Shown piece after piece: positions 26,926 through 39,769 of a DNA stretch of 64,000 nt. The notes beneath the pieces were generated by a model that was given only the letters and a program-made list of their open reading frames with translations, had not been told where the DNA came from and searched no databases. Position numbers and translations under genes: made by a program. This DNA comes from Torreya grandis (Eukaryota; Streptophyta; Pinopsida; Cupressales; Taxaceae): assembly GCA_037957365.1 (NCBI GenBank), contig JARHVA010004230.1, positions 808,501 through 872,500 of the forward strand, in the 5' to 3' direction. Each line of letters starts with the position of its first letter. The stretch's first letter is position 1.

Positions 26926-28189
26926 CAATGATCCATTCATTTAACAACAATAATCAAAATAAGTATAGTTATGTAAAAATTTGTATTTTGATTAATATTG
27001 TTAAAAAAATTTATGTCCACACCAATATTATTGAATGTTTTTTAAGTATCAAATACTTGAAGGTGGGAATTCAAGCCAATGTATGTATCACACCTAGAGT
27101 GATTTTTATAATAATGCAATAGTACTCCTTTTACCAAATGTATGCATCTTGTAATGGCTTGAATTCATGGTAATATTTTCCTTGGCTCTCATAAAATAGG
27201 CTCATGACATGTTTGAAGTCTTCTCCAAATGAATAGTATTGAATTTATATATAATAAGGAAGTTTACTAAGTGTCCAATAGTATAAATGTGCCTCAACAG
27301 TGAAATTTCCAAATGATTATCAAGTGGTAGAATAGTTGGGCTAGATATGAATTTATATCAATCAAAAATGGTGAAACCTCATGCTACATATCCTTAAAAT
27401 ATGTACTAATGTGTAAGGGAGGGTTTAAATTTTGAAAAACAATTATTTTTTAGAAGGGTGTAAGATCAACCCATAAGGATAAGATCAACTACTAATCCTA
27501 AAAAATTTGAGTTGATTATTAACATAAGGGTAAGTTGAATTTGAAATGTCCATATAGATTCTTATATAATTATTTTTAGAAAATTATAATATTTTTATAG
27601 GTTTAAGATAATAACTTAGAAGGGAAGGGCCAATACCATTATTTATCATAGAATGAGCTGGTGAAAAATACTATTTTAGGTGCTCAAGTCAATTAAGGTA
27701 AAAGTGATAAAAATGAAATTATCAAGTATTTATGAACAAATTTGAGTGTATATAACATTATATTTTTTTAATTCAAACAAACCTAATGGTATGGTATAAC
27801 TCCATATTTTTCAATAATTTTCCAATAATTTTAACTGTATCAGCCAACTTAATATAGTTCAACCTATTTCTTAAATTTAAAATTATAACTATCCAAATAA
27901 TACATTTAAATATTTAGCTCAAAAATACTCTATCCACTCATTACATAGTGTTGATACAATCTTATCAATAACCCCAACTTATTCTAACTATATCATCTAT
28001 GTTATTACAATTAATATAAATACTACATATAAATGTACCTACCATGATAATATAGTTTAGTCTTATCCTATTATACCAAACTATATTAGATAGGCTTATA
28101 CCATACAATAAAAAATAGCTTCTACTCTATATCTATAAATTACCTTAGATGTCAAATCCACTATTTTAGGAAAAATTTGCTCTAAATTC
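26926..28189. other. No gene recognised
   Basis: Lies upstream of the pol relic on the plus strand, where gag and protease would be expected, but I could not see a capsid core, zinc knuckle or DSG protease motif. The short frame at 26,898-27,122 is not convincing. Confidence 0.35.
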
Positions 28190-31100
28190 AATATCAAAGT
28201 TATTAAAATTATCTATCTTGAAGTATAACTTGAATATTATGACCAATAACCTATGCTTACTAGGGAGGAATTATATTAGAGTTACTTCATGCTATATAGC
28301 CTCAACTTCCTCGTTAACATCACATAATTTTGGCCATTTTGATAAAATGATTCTTGCTTTAGTAATTTATTCACTAGTGCTAACCCTAAGCCTGACCTTA
28401 TTTCCAATTTTACTTATGCTCCATATCATTTTCAAAATGGAAACACACTACTTATCTAATAAATTTAAGTATTTAACTTTGGTACAACTAAAAATCATAA
28501 GTTTATTCCTATTTTTCCAAGAAATTTCTCCCCATAGAGAAAGACAATTATAGTTTACTTTTATAAAATATTACAATCATTTCTTGATTATATGAAGACA
28601 TGCCAATAATTTAACCTATAATGGTTGTCCATAACATAATGACATATCCATATTTAAAACCCTTATGCTAGAAGCAATAAAATTTCCCTCTTGAGGTTTG
28701 CACTTTATGATGCAAAGAATTCATCAAGATCAAAGATTCTAAGTTCATTCAATCTATAGATTAGTTATAATTGGTATCCAAAATATTACTCATTCTCAAT
28801 AAATTCACTATGGTTATTCATATATGTGTTTAATTTCATAATCTTAAATTATTATGTCCTAATGACAACTTTACTTTACCTTAAATTGGCATTATTGTTA
28901 ATTATATAGCTAGATATGAGATGATTTCCCTCATGGATAGTTTCTTGGTATAAAACCATATTCATATTCCTCTTGAGGACCAACATAAATCTACCATTAC
29001 TATATAATGTGTAGCATATTACTATTTTAAGATGCCTTTTAGCCTTAAAAACATTGGAGTAACTTATAAATGCATAATGACCTACATATTCTATTATCTC
29101 ATCCAAAATATAGACAAGAACTATGAGGATAACCTTATTGCCAAATTTAAGAGTTTTGAAAATCATCTTCACAACCTAACCATTATATTTAATCACCTTA
29201 TTAATCAAAAATGTAAGATTGATCCTCATAAATGTGTTTTCAATGTTATTTCTAAGAAACTTTTAATACTCTTGGTTTCACTATGAGGGATTGATGTATA
29301 TATTTTTAAGATCAATTTTATTCTTAAGATGCCTATATCTTGGTCTATTCTTGAGATCCAAACTTACCTTTGGAAATTTGGGGTGATATGAAAATTTGTT
29401 TTTGAGCTAACTTACCATACATACTTGATAAAATCCTTTCTCAAGAAAGTTGTTGCACTTAAATTTACCAACACTTGATAGCAAGTCCTTGATAATATTA
29501 ATACATATTTACTTCAACCTCCTACCATATGACCACCCTTTATTTATCTCATGCTCATCTTGTACAAATCATCTACCCCCATATCATTTGGGGAAATTAT
29601 TTCATGGTAAGATGTGCCCATTAAATAATATGACATTTTACTATATTATTTATTATTTTATAGATAATGAGACCAACTACACAAAATTGGAAAAAGAGTA
29701 TATCATAATCTTCTTTGTTGTTGAAATTTTATGGAACTATATGCTTTATCAGACCACCTATGTCATATTCCATTTTGATCCCCTCTTCCATCTCATATTT
29801 AAGTCCTTACCTAGAGATTGAATCAAAAAGTGGATAGTTATCTTAATTTAATTTTACCTTAGGATCATCATTTAAATATTATTTAAAGGCCAAGTGATTT
29901 TTGATCAATTTGATGTCACACTCCTACCATCTCAATGTTACCTTTAGGATATTTTCATTGATAAATAAGTCCACTTGATGTAAGTATAGATCAAGTTGTC
30001 TCTCTTAAAGATTACTTCCAAAATTTCACAATGGATCTCAATGCTCAGGCCCTTGAATAACCCAAAATAGTATTCTCTAAGCTTAAATCATATACAAAAT
30101 ATAATTTATAAGAACTACCCAAAGTTACTATCATTCTGCTTTAGGATACATGAACACTTCATCTTGATGGATCCAAGTGAGTTCATGGAGATGAGGCATG
30201 ATGTGTATAGGCTAGTAATTAAGGAAAAATCATTCCTCTATATTTTCAATTGATCTTCAATGTTACAAATAACATTTCTAAATACAAAGCTCTCATCCTA
30301 GGGATAAAAACAATCATAGATCTAGATATCCCATACATGATTTAGGTGATTCATAACTTATATGTCACCAAATTAGTGGTGCATTATAATGAAAAAGTGG
30401 AAAAAATATTTCATATCATCTCACTTATACTCTTACTAAATTTTTCACATTCTTAACCCTTGAATAAATTCCAAGAGAGAAATATGTTATAGTTGACTAT
30501 TGCTTCCTTAGCCTCTCTCTTTCATTCTCATTAGGCACTACACGATTCATAGTTCCTCACTCACATGATCAAATATCCATCTATATTATTAACACCTAAA
30601 GAATATTTTTCCTATTTTACACGTCAATATCTCACCACTTGAATTATCTTATGGTATAAATACATCACCTAATTCATCAAAAATTGTACCTATCCTCTCA
30701 AGGTCAATTTACATGAAAAAACTAGACTCCAAAAACAAGCATGTAAATTCATCCATATACATAACATAATTTAATATAATAATGTGTAAGATACCCTTAT
30801 CCATTATGTTACTCAAGAAGAAGAAACTATTTCCTTAACCAATAAAATGGGTCATTTATGGTTAACATTATAGTGTACATGCTACAACCTAAAAATTTCC
30901 TATGTATGGAATACTATTGGACCACTCTAAAAAATATGCCATCACATTTGAGAAAAAGTGTGATATTTACTAGATTCATGATGATATTATTCATTCTCTT
31001 TTGGTTGAGATTCATACCCTTGAATATTCATAGACATTATTTATATGGGGATTGGATCTCATTGGAAAATTACGTCGATCACAAGATGGCAAAGTCTTCA

Positions 31101-31870
31101 CCATTACCACCATTGTGTACTTTATCAAGTGGATATAAGTTATGACCCTTATTAGTGTCATTCATGTAAATATATCCAAATTTATCTTCAACTAGATTAG
31201 CTATAATTTTTCAATTCCTCACACTATCATATCTAATAATGATGGGAATATAAAAACAAATACATAAATAAAATTTATGAAAAAATATCATGCACAAAAT
31301 TTACACACTATATTATGTCAGTGCAACAGTAAAGTAGAATCTATCAAAAAAATCCCTTGTAAGATATTTTCAAATACTATTATGGATTCTCATTTGGACT
31401 TGAATGTAAAGACATATAATTTAATTTATATATATTATACTAGTATCCATATTAACACTAGGGTGACTCTATTCTCCTTAGTTTATTACTTATAAACCAT
31501 ATTACTGTTGTGAAATTAGAGGTACCCTCTTTATGCATCTCTTCATGATATCATTCCTGATGAATAACTTCATGAAGAACACCTTCATGCTTTATATCTA
31601 CTTTATGAGTGACATATGAATTCTCTAAAACATAACCATCAATAAAAAATTGCATAGCTATATAACATGACAATAAATTTAAAGTTCTTAGTTTAGATAT
31701 GGGATACCTAGTGTTAAAATTTGATTACACCCATGACAAATAGGGAATGTATGCCTTAAATTACTTTGGTCCTTACCTATTCAAAGACATCCATGGACTT
31801 ATAACTTATAGATTTCATACAAATGAAGGACATTTATTTAAGGAATCAATCACTTCTTGAATAATTATTG
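28190..31870 (+). pseudogene. Ty3 Tat/Ogre-type pol relic: RT, RNase H, second RNase H, integrase
   Basis: RT is the clearest domain. Around 28,790-28,930 one frame gives FHNLKLLCPNDNFTLP and MISLMDSF, the counterparts of the RDLNxAxPKDDFPLP and SFMDGFSGY motifs. At 29,032 it continues MPFSLKNIGVTYKCIMTYIF, and the YVDD active site is YEDN at 29,122-29,133. RNase H lies at 29,450-29,830 (NYTKLEKEYIIIFFVVEILW, MLYQTTYVI). A second RNase H follows near 30,230-30,400 (FNVTNNISKYKALILGIKT), a hallmark of the Tat lineage. Integrase runs from about 30,915 (EYYWTTLKNM) past 31,300-31,500 (NTRVTLFSLVYYL for TGxTPFSLVYG) to a C-terminal remnant near 31,730-31,830. Stops and shifts are frequent and the catalytic motif is altered, so it is dead. 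Confidence 0.85.
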
Positions 31871-32377
31871 TTATTAACCTATGACATTCCGAGTTTAATT
31901 TTAGTTATGCATTTTGATTTATTATACATATTAATTTTAAGCTTATAATTAATTTATATATTGTGTTGATATAACATTTATTATAGTTTATACTTTAAAT
32001 TTATTATATTTTAACATTTATCTACACAACTTTATGTTTTTTTACATTAATCCATAATACCTATACTTGATCCTTAGGACTCTATCATTTTTACACCTCT
32101 TATTTTTGAATTGTATGAGTTTCATTGTAACATATTTGGGAATACAATTAATCCTTCCTTGTAAACTCCCATAATTTTAATAAAGTCATTTTATTTTTAC
32201 AAACAATCATTATTTCCATTGTGATTATTTTTTATTTGGTCATTATATGCACTCTTTGGATCTTTGTTATAATTTATATAATTCATATATTTATCTCACT
32301 TAAACTTATATGATTTTTAGTTTATGAGTTATATAGTAAGACCTATGGAATCAACTAGACCCTCATCATAAATATCC
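31871..32377. other. 3' spacer of the Tat-type relic
   Basis: Non-coding AT-rich sequence directly after the integrase end. It is interrupted at 32,378 by a nested LTR element and resumes at 35,310. Confidence 0.45.
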
Positions 32378-32469
32378 TAATATAACTAGTTTAGATCTAC
32401 ATATATTAAAATAGCCACACATAGAGACAAAGAAAATATTTTATACTCCAAAATATATTATATTCACTA

Positions 32470-32513
<44 letters not shown>

Positions 32514-32778
32514 CATGTGAATGATTAAAAATATATAAGAAATGAGTTTCCTATATTTGGGATTGTATATCCCTAAAAAATCTCAACTAAACAATCACCT
32601 TAATCTCTCTCAAACTTATATGTTTAATATTATTATAACATATAACAATATACAATCGACTAATATATTATAGTAACTAACTACTAACTTACTATAAAGT
32701 AATTACTATTTAGTAAATAGTAATTTACCTAATAGTAAAAACACAAATGTTAGAACCAACATTAGGATATCCCTAACA
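32378..32778 (-). repeat. 3' LTR of the 32.4-35.3 kb element
   Basis: Aligns with 34,941-35,309. It is longer mainly because of an expanded AT tract at about 32,472-32,511. The expected terminal TG..CA is degraded at the low-coordinate end, where TGAT became TAAT. Confidence 0.85.
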
Positions 32779-32790
32779 TTTCCCCCTTAG
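32779..32790 (-). other. Polypurine tract
   Basis: Minus strand CTAAGGGGGAAA lies immediately upstream of the 3' LTR start TGTTAGGG. It is the expected primer site for plus-strand synthesis. Confidence 0.75.
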
Positions 32791-32844
32791 TGTAAACATG
32801 GGGAAAACATCATCCTATACTACAACTCTCACAAAAAATCACAT

Positions 32845-33044
32845 GATGGTTTTTCACTCGGCTAACCACCAACCTACAAACATCAGATGATTTTACACTT
32901 AGTTTACCAACAACCTAAAAATAATGGATGGTTTTAAACTTAGTTTAACACCAACCTAAAAACAAAGTATGGTTTTACATGTGGTTAACCAACAACCAAA
33001 AACACCTAGAAGGTTTTATAGGTTAACCCACAACCTACATAATG
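32845..33044. repeat. 41-bp minisatellite, about five copies
   Basis: Units begin GATGGTTTT (variants GATGATTTT, GAAGGTTTT) and contain a TTAACCACCAACCTA-type block. The first three are 41, 41 and 42 bases and the last two are slightly shorter. It is located just inside the PPT of the element. Confidence 0.8.
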
Positions 33045-34926
33045 CTACAACATTCTATTAGTCCTCATCATTATTTTTACCTCAAGGGGAAATACAATAA
33101 TGAAATCTCATTTATTTTAATACTTGAATAGGTATGTACTTTTGTTCTTAATTTCACACACACAATGGAAAATATGAAAATCACACCATACTACATATGT
33201 CACCAAATCAATCTGGGCCCCATCATCGATAAGTGATGAGAGGCTCTGGAACTTCTAACCTTCATTTCCTCTATCCTCCAGTATGTGATACTACATAGTC
33301 AATATCTTGATGAAGCTCAATTACATGTAACTTTGAATAGAATGGGGTCCCCCCTGCAAGTTTGGCACACTTTAAATTTGACTAAGGATGTCATGTTCAA
33401 ATGATAATGCATCTATACAAAAATAATTTTTTTTGAGAATTTTTGACAATGATAACTTTATAAAAAGACTTAACATTTTAAATTCTTTTGATAGACACAA
33501 ATATATAAATACACACCTATTTTATAAGATCTAATTTAGATTTATTGAATCTAGTGACAACACAAGACTAATTTTGACACTTATTTTTAATTACAGTTAA
33601 ATGACTAATTATAAAATTAAACCAAACTGCTAACTTCAAACATTAAAAAACTTTTTAAAATAACTAATTAGTAAAACTATACACATTTACTAATGACATG
33701 TCTTTCTCCTTCCCTTATAAAAAATAAAGTAATATTTAATTACTTTCCTAAAGTATGAGTCCAAAAATAGATAACAAACTTTAAAAAACTACATATATTA
33801 AAATATATAACTTTTAGAAAAACTATTAATAGTCTATTGACTTTAACTGACCTATGGAAAATCATGGTTTTATAGATATTGGAAGTCTATCCATAGAAAG
33901 AGTTGAGTTGGATGTAATTGGCATGAGTTTTACAATAAAGATATAATGACTCACATGTTCTTTGTTGAAAAATTGAATAGAATCAATCATCATCAAGTAT
34001 ATTATAAAGCATAAGATCATGCAGAAGGAGCTTCAAACAATCTTTGAGACCCAAGACATAGTTTCAATTATTAGTATATAAATCTATACATAAATAATCT
34101 TCAAGGAAAGATATATGCATTTGTGTAAGGCTATATATTTGTGCATAAACTGGTAGAGAAGGTTCTCCTTAGTAGCAAGTCTTTATCATCCATAACTCAC
34201 CTGTAGATGTTGAGAGAAAATTGATACAATTAGTGGTTAGATCTAAGGACAAAAATAATTCATTGGGCTAAGGTATCAATAGAAAGCAATATCAATGAAT
34301 TTATCTTTGGAAATAAAACATTGATTAGGTAGATTATAGGTCATCATAGTATCCAATCAATTCTTTGATGTAGTAGGATGGTAAAGATGTGAACTGACTA
34401 GGATAATTTATTTAATTCATGGTGCTAAGAATAGTTATTCATATAAATGTATTAATATTTTTCTATCCCAAAGATTTTAAAGATTTGGGATGATTTATAT
34501 ATTCACTAGTAATTTTCATGTTTACATTGAATGTTGAGAAGCTTGCACCAATATTATAACCATAATCTACAATCATATGACTAAGATATGTGGTAAATGG
34601 AATGATATATGCATAAGACAAATGAATCAAAACATTATTAGTATCTATTTATGCATTGAAAATGATAGCTATGTATATTTTATAGGTTCCAATAATAGTG
34701 ATTTTCCTAGATAGAAAACACAAACTAATAACTTGATTATGTGGTAGCAAGTATTGTTGTTGACAAATATAAATAGTGAGGAATATTTCAATCACACAAA
34801 TATTCAAATTCTACCCATATGCATTTCATATGTAGCTTGATAATGCTTAGTAAAATATAGAAAATAATTTGATATAGTCCAATCATAAAAACACATTAAT
34901 TCTTTAAGACACTCTCATTTTTTCTT

Positions 34927-34938
34927 GCTCTAATACTA
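34927..34938 (-). other. Primer-binding site, Met-tRNA type
   Basis: Minus strand TAGTATTAGAGC matches the canonical TGGTATCAGAGC at 10 of 12 positions. Both differences are G-to-A or C-to-T. Two bases separate it from the 5' LTR end. Confidence 0.75.
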
Positions 34939-34940
34939 GA

Positions 34941-35309
34941 TGATAAAACTGGTTTAGATTTGCATATATTTAAAGATCTGAACACATAGGTAGATAAAAT
35001 ATTTTATACTCAAAACTATATTATATTCACTCTACTATATATAATACATGATAATGATTACAAATATATAGGAAATGATTTTCCTATGCTCAGATGGTAT
35101 ATCCCTACAAACTCTCAACTGAATAATCAGTTGAATCTCCCTCAAACCTATATGTGTAATATTTTTATAACATATAACAATATACAACTAAATAATATAT
35201 TATAATAACTAACTAATAACTTACTATATGATAATTAATATTCATTAAATATTAATTAACCTAATAGTAAAACACAAATGTGAGCACTAATGTTAGGCTA
35301 TCCCTAACA
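34941..35309 (-). repeat. 5' LTR of the 32.4-35.3 kb element
   Basis: 369 bp. Plus-strand ends are TGATAAAAC and CCCTAACA. Paired with 32,378-32,778 and clearly diverged from it, so the insertion is not recent. Confidence 0.85.
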
Positions 35310-35739
35310 TATCCATCATCATTCATTTATGGTATATAGATTTAGTTTTCCCTTATCCTTAGCTAGGTGTCTTCTTATAAAGATATGTTAATGGAAAAGA
35401 GTAATGTTTTCCTCACTTAGAGTTATTAATATTATCCTATGTTAAAACATAATAGTCTATCATGTCCTCATCTAAATTTTACCTTATCTTATGATGATAG
35501 TTCAGATCTACCTGTTATTACATCAAATCCCTTACATATTTTTTATGATCAGGGAAACCCAATTGTTATATGTTAATTTCCATGATCTCTTTATTTTTCA
35601 TCTCTTTTTGGTCTCAAAAATGTTATTTTCAATATTTTAATCTTTTCTAAGGTGAAAATCCATGAGTCTTTAGGCACCATGATCTTTAGGTTCTATCCAT
35701 ATTGGTTATATGTATGTTCTCTTGTGATAGTCATATTTA
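35310..35739. other. Continuation of the 3' spacer; no gene
   Basis: Starts with the second copy of the TATCC duplication. No coding features. It leads into the first L-family LTR. Confidence 0.4.
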
Positions 35740-37910
35740 ACACCCATTTTTTCTTTTATCTAAATCCATATGGAGGTAGAAATTAGGAAAAAACCAAAGT
35801 ATTTAAAAACCATTTAATAATAAAATGTAATGGAAAAGGAAAATAAAACCTCATGAGTCATATTAAAATCAAAGATGTGATCTTTTTTACACATATCCTA
35901 TTATATAAAAAACTAAAAATACACACTTTCCCTTATGATAAAGTCAAGGACCATTGGTGTTGGGAAAACCTATAGATTGGAGTATGTTCCCTCATTCCAT
36001 AATTATATATTATTAATGAAATTAACTATATATAGATAATACTTTTAACTTCTTTTATTATTGACATTTTGTATCTTGTAGGAACCCATTGAGTCTCAGT
36101 CTCTCTGAGTGCATGCCTTAAGGGGTGCACTGAGAAAGGGGTAGGTAAACCATTAGTGCTTAATAATATTATTGTTCATTTTTCCACTTTCCATATACAA
36201 ACTTGACTCCTAAAACCATTTACCAAAAGCTTATTCTTCTCAGTCCTACCCATTACAGTCATTTTCCTCTTTCCATCCTCCTTTTCTTGCCTTAATTCCA
36301 TTTTGGAATATCGGTTATACTAGGGTGAATAGGTTTGACCCTATATAGTTTAAGGTTATTTTTCACTTTTTGGTTTGTCAACCCTTCAATTGACCTAGCT
36401 TAGACCTAGTGAATTGTCCCTGAAAACATACATGGTTAACCATGGTTGACCTTGTACATCTAATGTTTCAAGGAGGATTTAGGGAAAGGTCCACCTACAC
36501 TTTCAATCAAGAATACATTTTTTAAGTAAGAACATGACCAATATGGGGATCTAATAAACCCAATTAGGGGATTACTTGTCACAATACACCATGTGAGGTA
36601 GGGTTCAAAAGCCTACAGTCTAACACAATCATACAACAACCCTAAAAGAGTCATAGGTTTTAATATTCACCCTATTATAATAAATAAGAAATCAAATCTA
36701 ATCAATTACACACCAAATATTTTGGCAAAAAGTGGGGTTTATAAACAAAATAAATAGCTAAACTAAACATGCATATAAGACATATATTCATGTCAATGTA
36801 TATAGAATCCTAATGCATGGGAGAGAAGCACAAATGCATTATCTATCTGCTCTTATAAAGGAGAAATAAAGTTAGGAATACTTACCTTTGAAGATGAACT
36901 CATTGAGACTCAATATCTCCCTTGGCCAATATTCTTTTCAAGATATTATTGTGGTATGTAAAGATAAAAAAGACAAATCAGATCTAGGCTACAAAACCTA
37001 TCTATGCATCCAAAATACTTCTCCATAATACAAGATTTGTATCTCCAAAGAAAGTATGAAACCCTAACCTTTATTCCTCAAGTAGAATGGTCAATAAGCA
37101 AATGTTCATTTTCACTTATTCTTATTCACTTTTATTAACTACAAATGGTGTGAAATTAATATATATATTTCACACCATTTGTAGTTAATAAAAGTGAATA
37201 AGAATAAGTGAAAATGAACATTTGCTTATTGACCATTCTACTTGAGGAATAAAGGTTAGGGTTTCATACTTTCTTTGGAGATACAGATCTTGTCTTATGG
37301 AGAAGTATTTTGGATGCATAAATAGGTTTTGTAGCCTAGATCTGATTTGTCTTTTTTATCTTTACATACCACAATAATATCTTGAAAAGATTATTGGCCA
37401 AGGGAGATATTAAGGCTCAATGAGTTCATCTTCAAAGGTAAGTATTCCAAACTTTATTTCTCCTTTATAAGAGAAGATAGATAATGCATTTGTAATTCTC
37501 TCCCATGCATCAGGATTATATATACATTGACATGAGTATATGTCTTATATGCATGTTTAGTTTAGCTATTTATTTTGTTTCTAAACCCCACTTTTTGCCA
37601 AAGGATTTGGTGTGTACTAGATTAGATTTAATTTCTTGTTTATTATAATAGGGTGAATATTAAAACCTATGACTCTTTTAGGGTTGTTGTATGATTGTGT
37701 TAGACTGTAGGCTTTTGAACCCTACCTCACATGGTGTATTGTGACAAGTAATCCCCTAATTGGGTTTAGTATATCCCCATATTGGTCATGTTCTTACTTT
37801 AAAAATGTATTCTTGATTGAAAGTGTAGGTATGATCTATATTCTCTGAGCTAAGATCAATTTATAAACATAATGCATTTCTAATTACATACATTATGGTG
37901 AACCCAACAT
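35740..37910 (+). repeat. L-family LTR, copy 1, carrying an inverted duplication
   Basis: 35,740-36,000 matches 42,550-42,830 (AATCCATATGGAGG block). 36,020-36,493 matches 44,290-44,755 and 51,720-52,175 (TGACACTTT, TCTCTGAGTGCAT, TAGACCATTGGTG and GATCCACCTA blocks). 37,163-37,910 matches 44,790-45,490 and 52,210-53,065 (GGAGATATTGAGGCTC, AAAGGTAAGTATTC, CTCACATGGTGTATT). Between them, 36,494-37,160 is an antisense copy of the downstream half. Placement after the Tat-type pol relic suggests this is its 3' LTR, but that is inference. Confidence 0.7.
36494..37829. repeat. 1.34-kb near-perfect palindrome
   Basis: The axis lies between 37,161 and 37,162, within an AT tract. CCTACAC at 36,494-36,500 mirrors GTGTAGG at 37,823-37,829 with zero net length difference over 668 bases per arm. 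I estimate about 96% arm identity from spot comparison. The central 30 bases read GGTGTGAAAT..ATTTCACACC. Confidence 0.92.
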
Positions 37911-37979
37911 GAAACTAACCCTTGAAATATTTATTTCATTTTTTCTCAATCTTTTTAGCATTATTTTTATTATATATCT

Positions 37980-39400
37980 ATCATACTAGATTGACTCTAT
38001 CAACCCAATTCTAATCTTTGTATGCAAGTTTTCAAGAACAAGCAATTAGATTGACTCAAATGACCCAATATAGATTTCTAGACTTCCAAACTTCATTTTA
38101 GAGTACTAGGTTGACCCAATCGACCCTATACACTTTCAGGCATTCCAAGCACTCAGTAGTATGATTCTAAAAGTTTTGATCAACCCATTAGACCTAGTTT
38201 GAAAATTTTTAAAACATATTCCAAGGTTATTGACTAGCAATCTTCATTCTCAACATCTCTAATCCACCAAGGTTCCTATATATCTTTCTATCTCTTTCTT
38301 TAATATCTTTCCTTTCATAGTTTGTAGTTTTCAAAATTGGGCTTGCTTAGTCAACTAGATCAATGTTGTCAAGCCAATTTTATGTTCTATGTTCTATCTA
38401 AATAATTGGGTTAACCCTAGCCAACCCTATTCATCTTTAGACCTTACTTTCACAATATAGATTTGACCCTATCAACCCTATTCTATATTTTATGCATAGA
38501 GTGTCAACACTATACCTTGTTTCAAGTTATAATTAATCTCTAAATGCTAGTAATTAGTTCATACCTTTCTATTCTTATTGCTTTCATAGTTCACATAATC
38601 TATTTTGGGGGGTTTTAATTAACTGTTTAGTTTCATTATTTCTACTTTATGCACACGTGACCAAATCACATAATCTAAACAAGCATTTTAGATTTGTCTA
38701 CTCAAGACAAACCTATTTGGATTTCATCACCAAGGGGGAAGCTTACTTGATACTATGTTCAAGTATAAAACATGGTTAATGGTATATTCTAGATAAGCAC
38801 CCAACACCCTTATTGCTAAAATGTGTGAAGTGAAGGGGTAGGCCCCAATATCAAACCTTTATCATTACCACTATAGTCCCTTTCATTCCAAACTACCTAA
38901 AACCATTCTTAGATTTATATCTAGTTCCTTGCTTACATCTAACTTTCCATCACATTTAAAATTATATTCTTAAATAAACTTCTTAGCTTGACCAATTATT
39001 TATCTCTTTACTTTTCAAGTTGATTGTTTGTTTTTTGCTCAATTTTGTGTGACAAAAAATTACATTAACTAGTGTTAGTGCAAGGATTTGTATTTTTTTG
39101 CATCAATTGGATTCGATAGAATTGATCCAATTGATTGTTTATTTTCCTTCTATTCTTACTTTCCTAGATTAGCTACAAAAATTATCTTGTTTCAATTCAC
39201 AATTTGTTACAAACTTTCTTATCTTCCTTATCTACTATACTGGGTTGACCTAGTTGAAACTATACCTTTTCTAACCTCTATTAACTATATAGGATTGACT
39301 TAGTTGACTCTATACTATTTTTAGACCTTTTTTATCCTCTATTTATTGTATAAAACTAACCCAGTCAACCTTGTACTATTTTTTATCACTTTTTGTTTTC
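37980..39400 (+). other. Leader between LTR and gag, with recurring TTGAC motifs
   Basis: Non-coding sequence in which variants of TTGACCCAATCAACCCTATAC recur about ten times (for example at 37,990, 38,110, 38,462, 39,243, 39,294 and 39,356). The equivalent leader at 53,150-53,310 and the L LTRs contain the same motif. No PBS could be defined. The sequence GGTGAACCCAACATGAAAC at about 37,898 marks the LTR/leader boundary region. Confidence 0.5.
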
Positions 39401-39769
39401 CTTATGTGGTTATCTAGTATTGTTTCATCATGATGACATATTTTTAGCCTTCCCTTAGTCTACAACATTGCATAATCAATTATTTGTATAATAACCTCAC
39501 TTCTTTCATTACTTCAGATGAACTATCTAATTTCTTCATTCTTCTCCAAAACCAATCACTACACAATGTAATGTAATCAAGGTCATTCATCCTAATCCTC
39601 TTCTTAATACCAATTTTTGGAATATTCTACCAACTAATCCCTCTCCTATCAACACTCATACCCTTACAACCAATGTTCATAATTCTCTTGTTAAACCCAT
39701 AACAAGAACACCAATTCTTATTAATTCCCAAAGTAACATGGTTGAAACCACTCAAATTGATAATCTAGA

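Larger units (their letters stand above)
32378..35309 (-). mobile_element. Complete non-autonomous LTR element with TATCC target duplication
   Basis: Two direct repeats (32,378-32,778 and 34,941-35,309) bound a 2.16-kb interior. The five bases before the left repeat and after the right repeat are both TATCC, a perfect target-site duplication. On the minus strand the LTRs begin TGTTAGGGATA and end TTATCA (TTATTA in the left copy). A purine tract, CTAAGGGGGAAA, precedes the 3' LTR, and a Met-tRNA-like PBS follows the 5' LTR. I recognise no gag or pol in the interior on either strand. It carries a 41-bp minisatellite near the PPT. Size and lack of coding place it among TRIM/LARD-type elements; superfamily is undetermined. 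It inserted into the spacer between the Tat pol relic and the next LTR. Confidence 0.85.
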
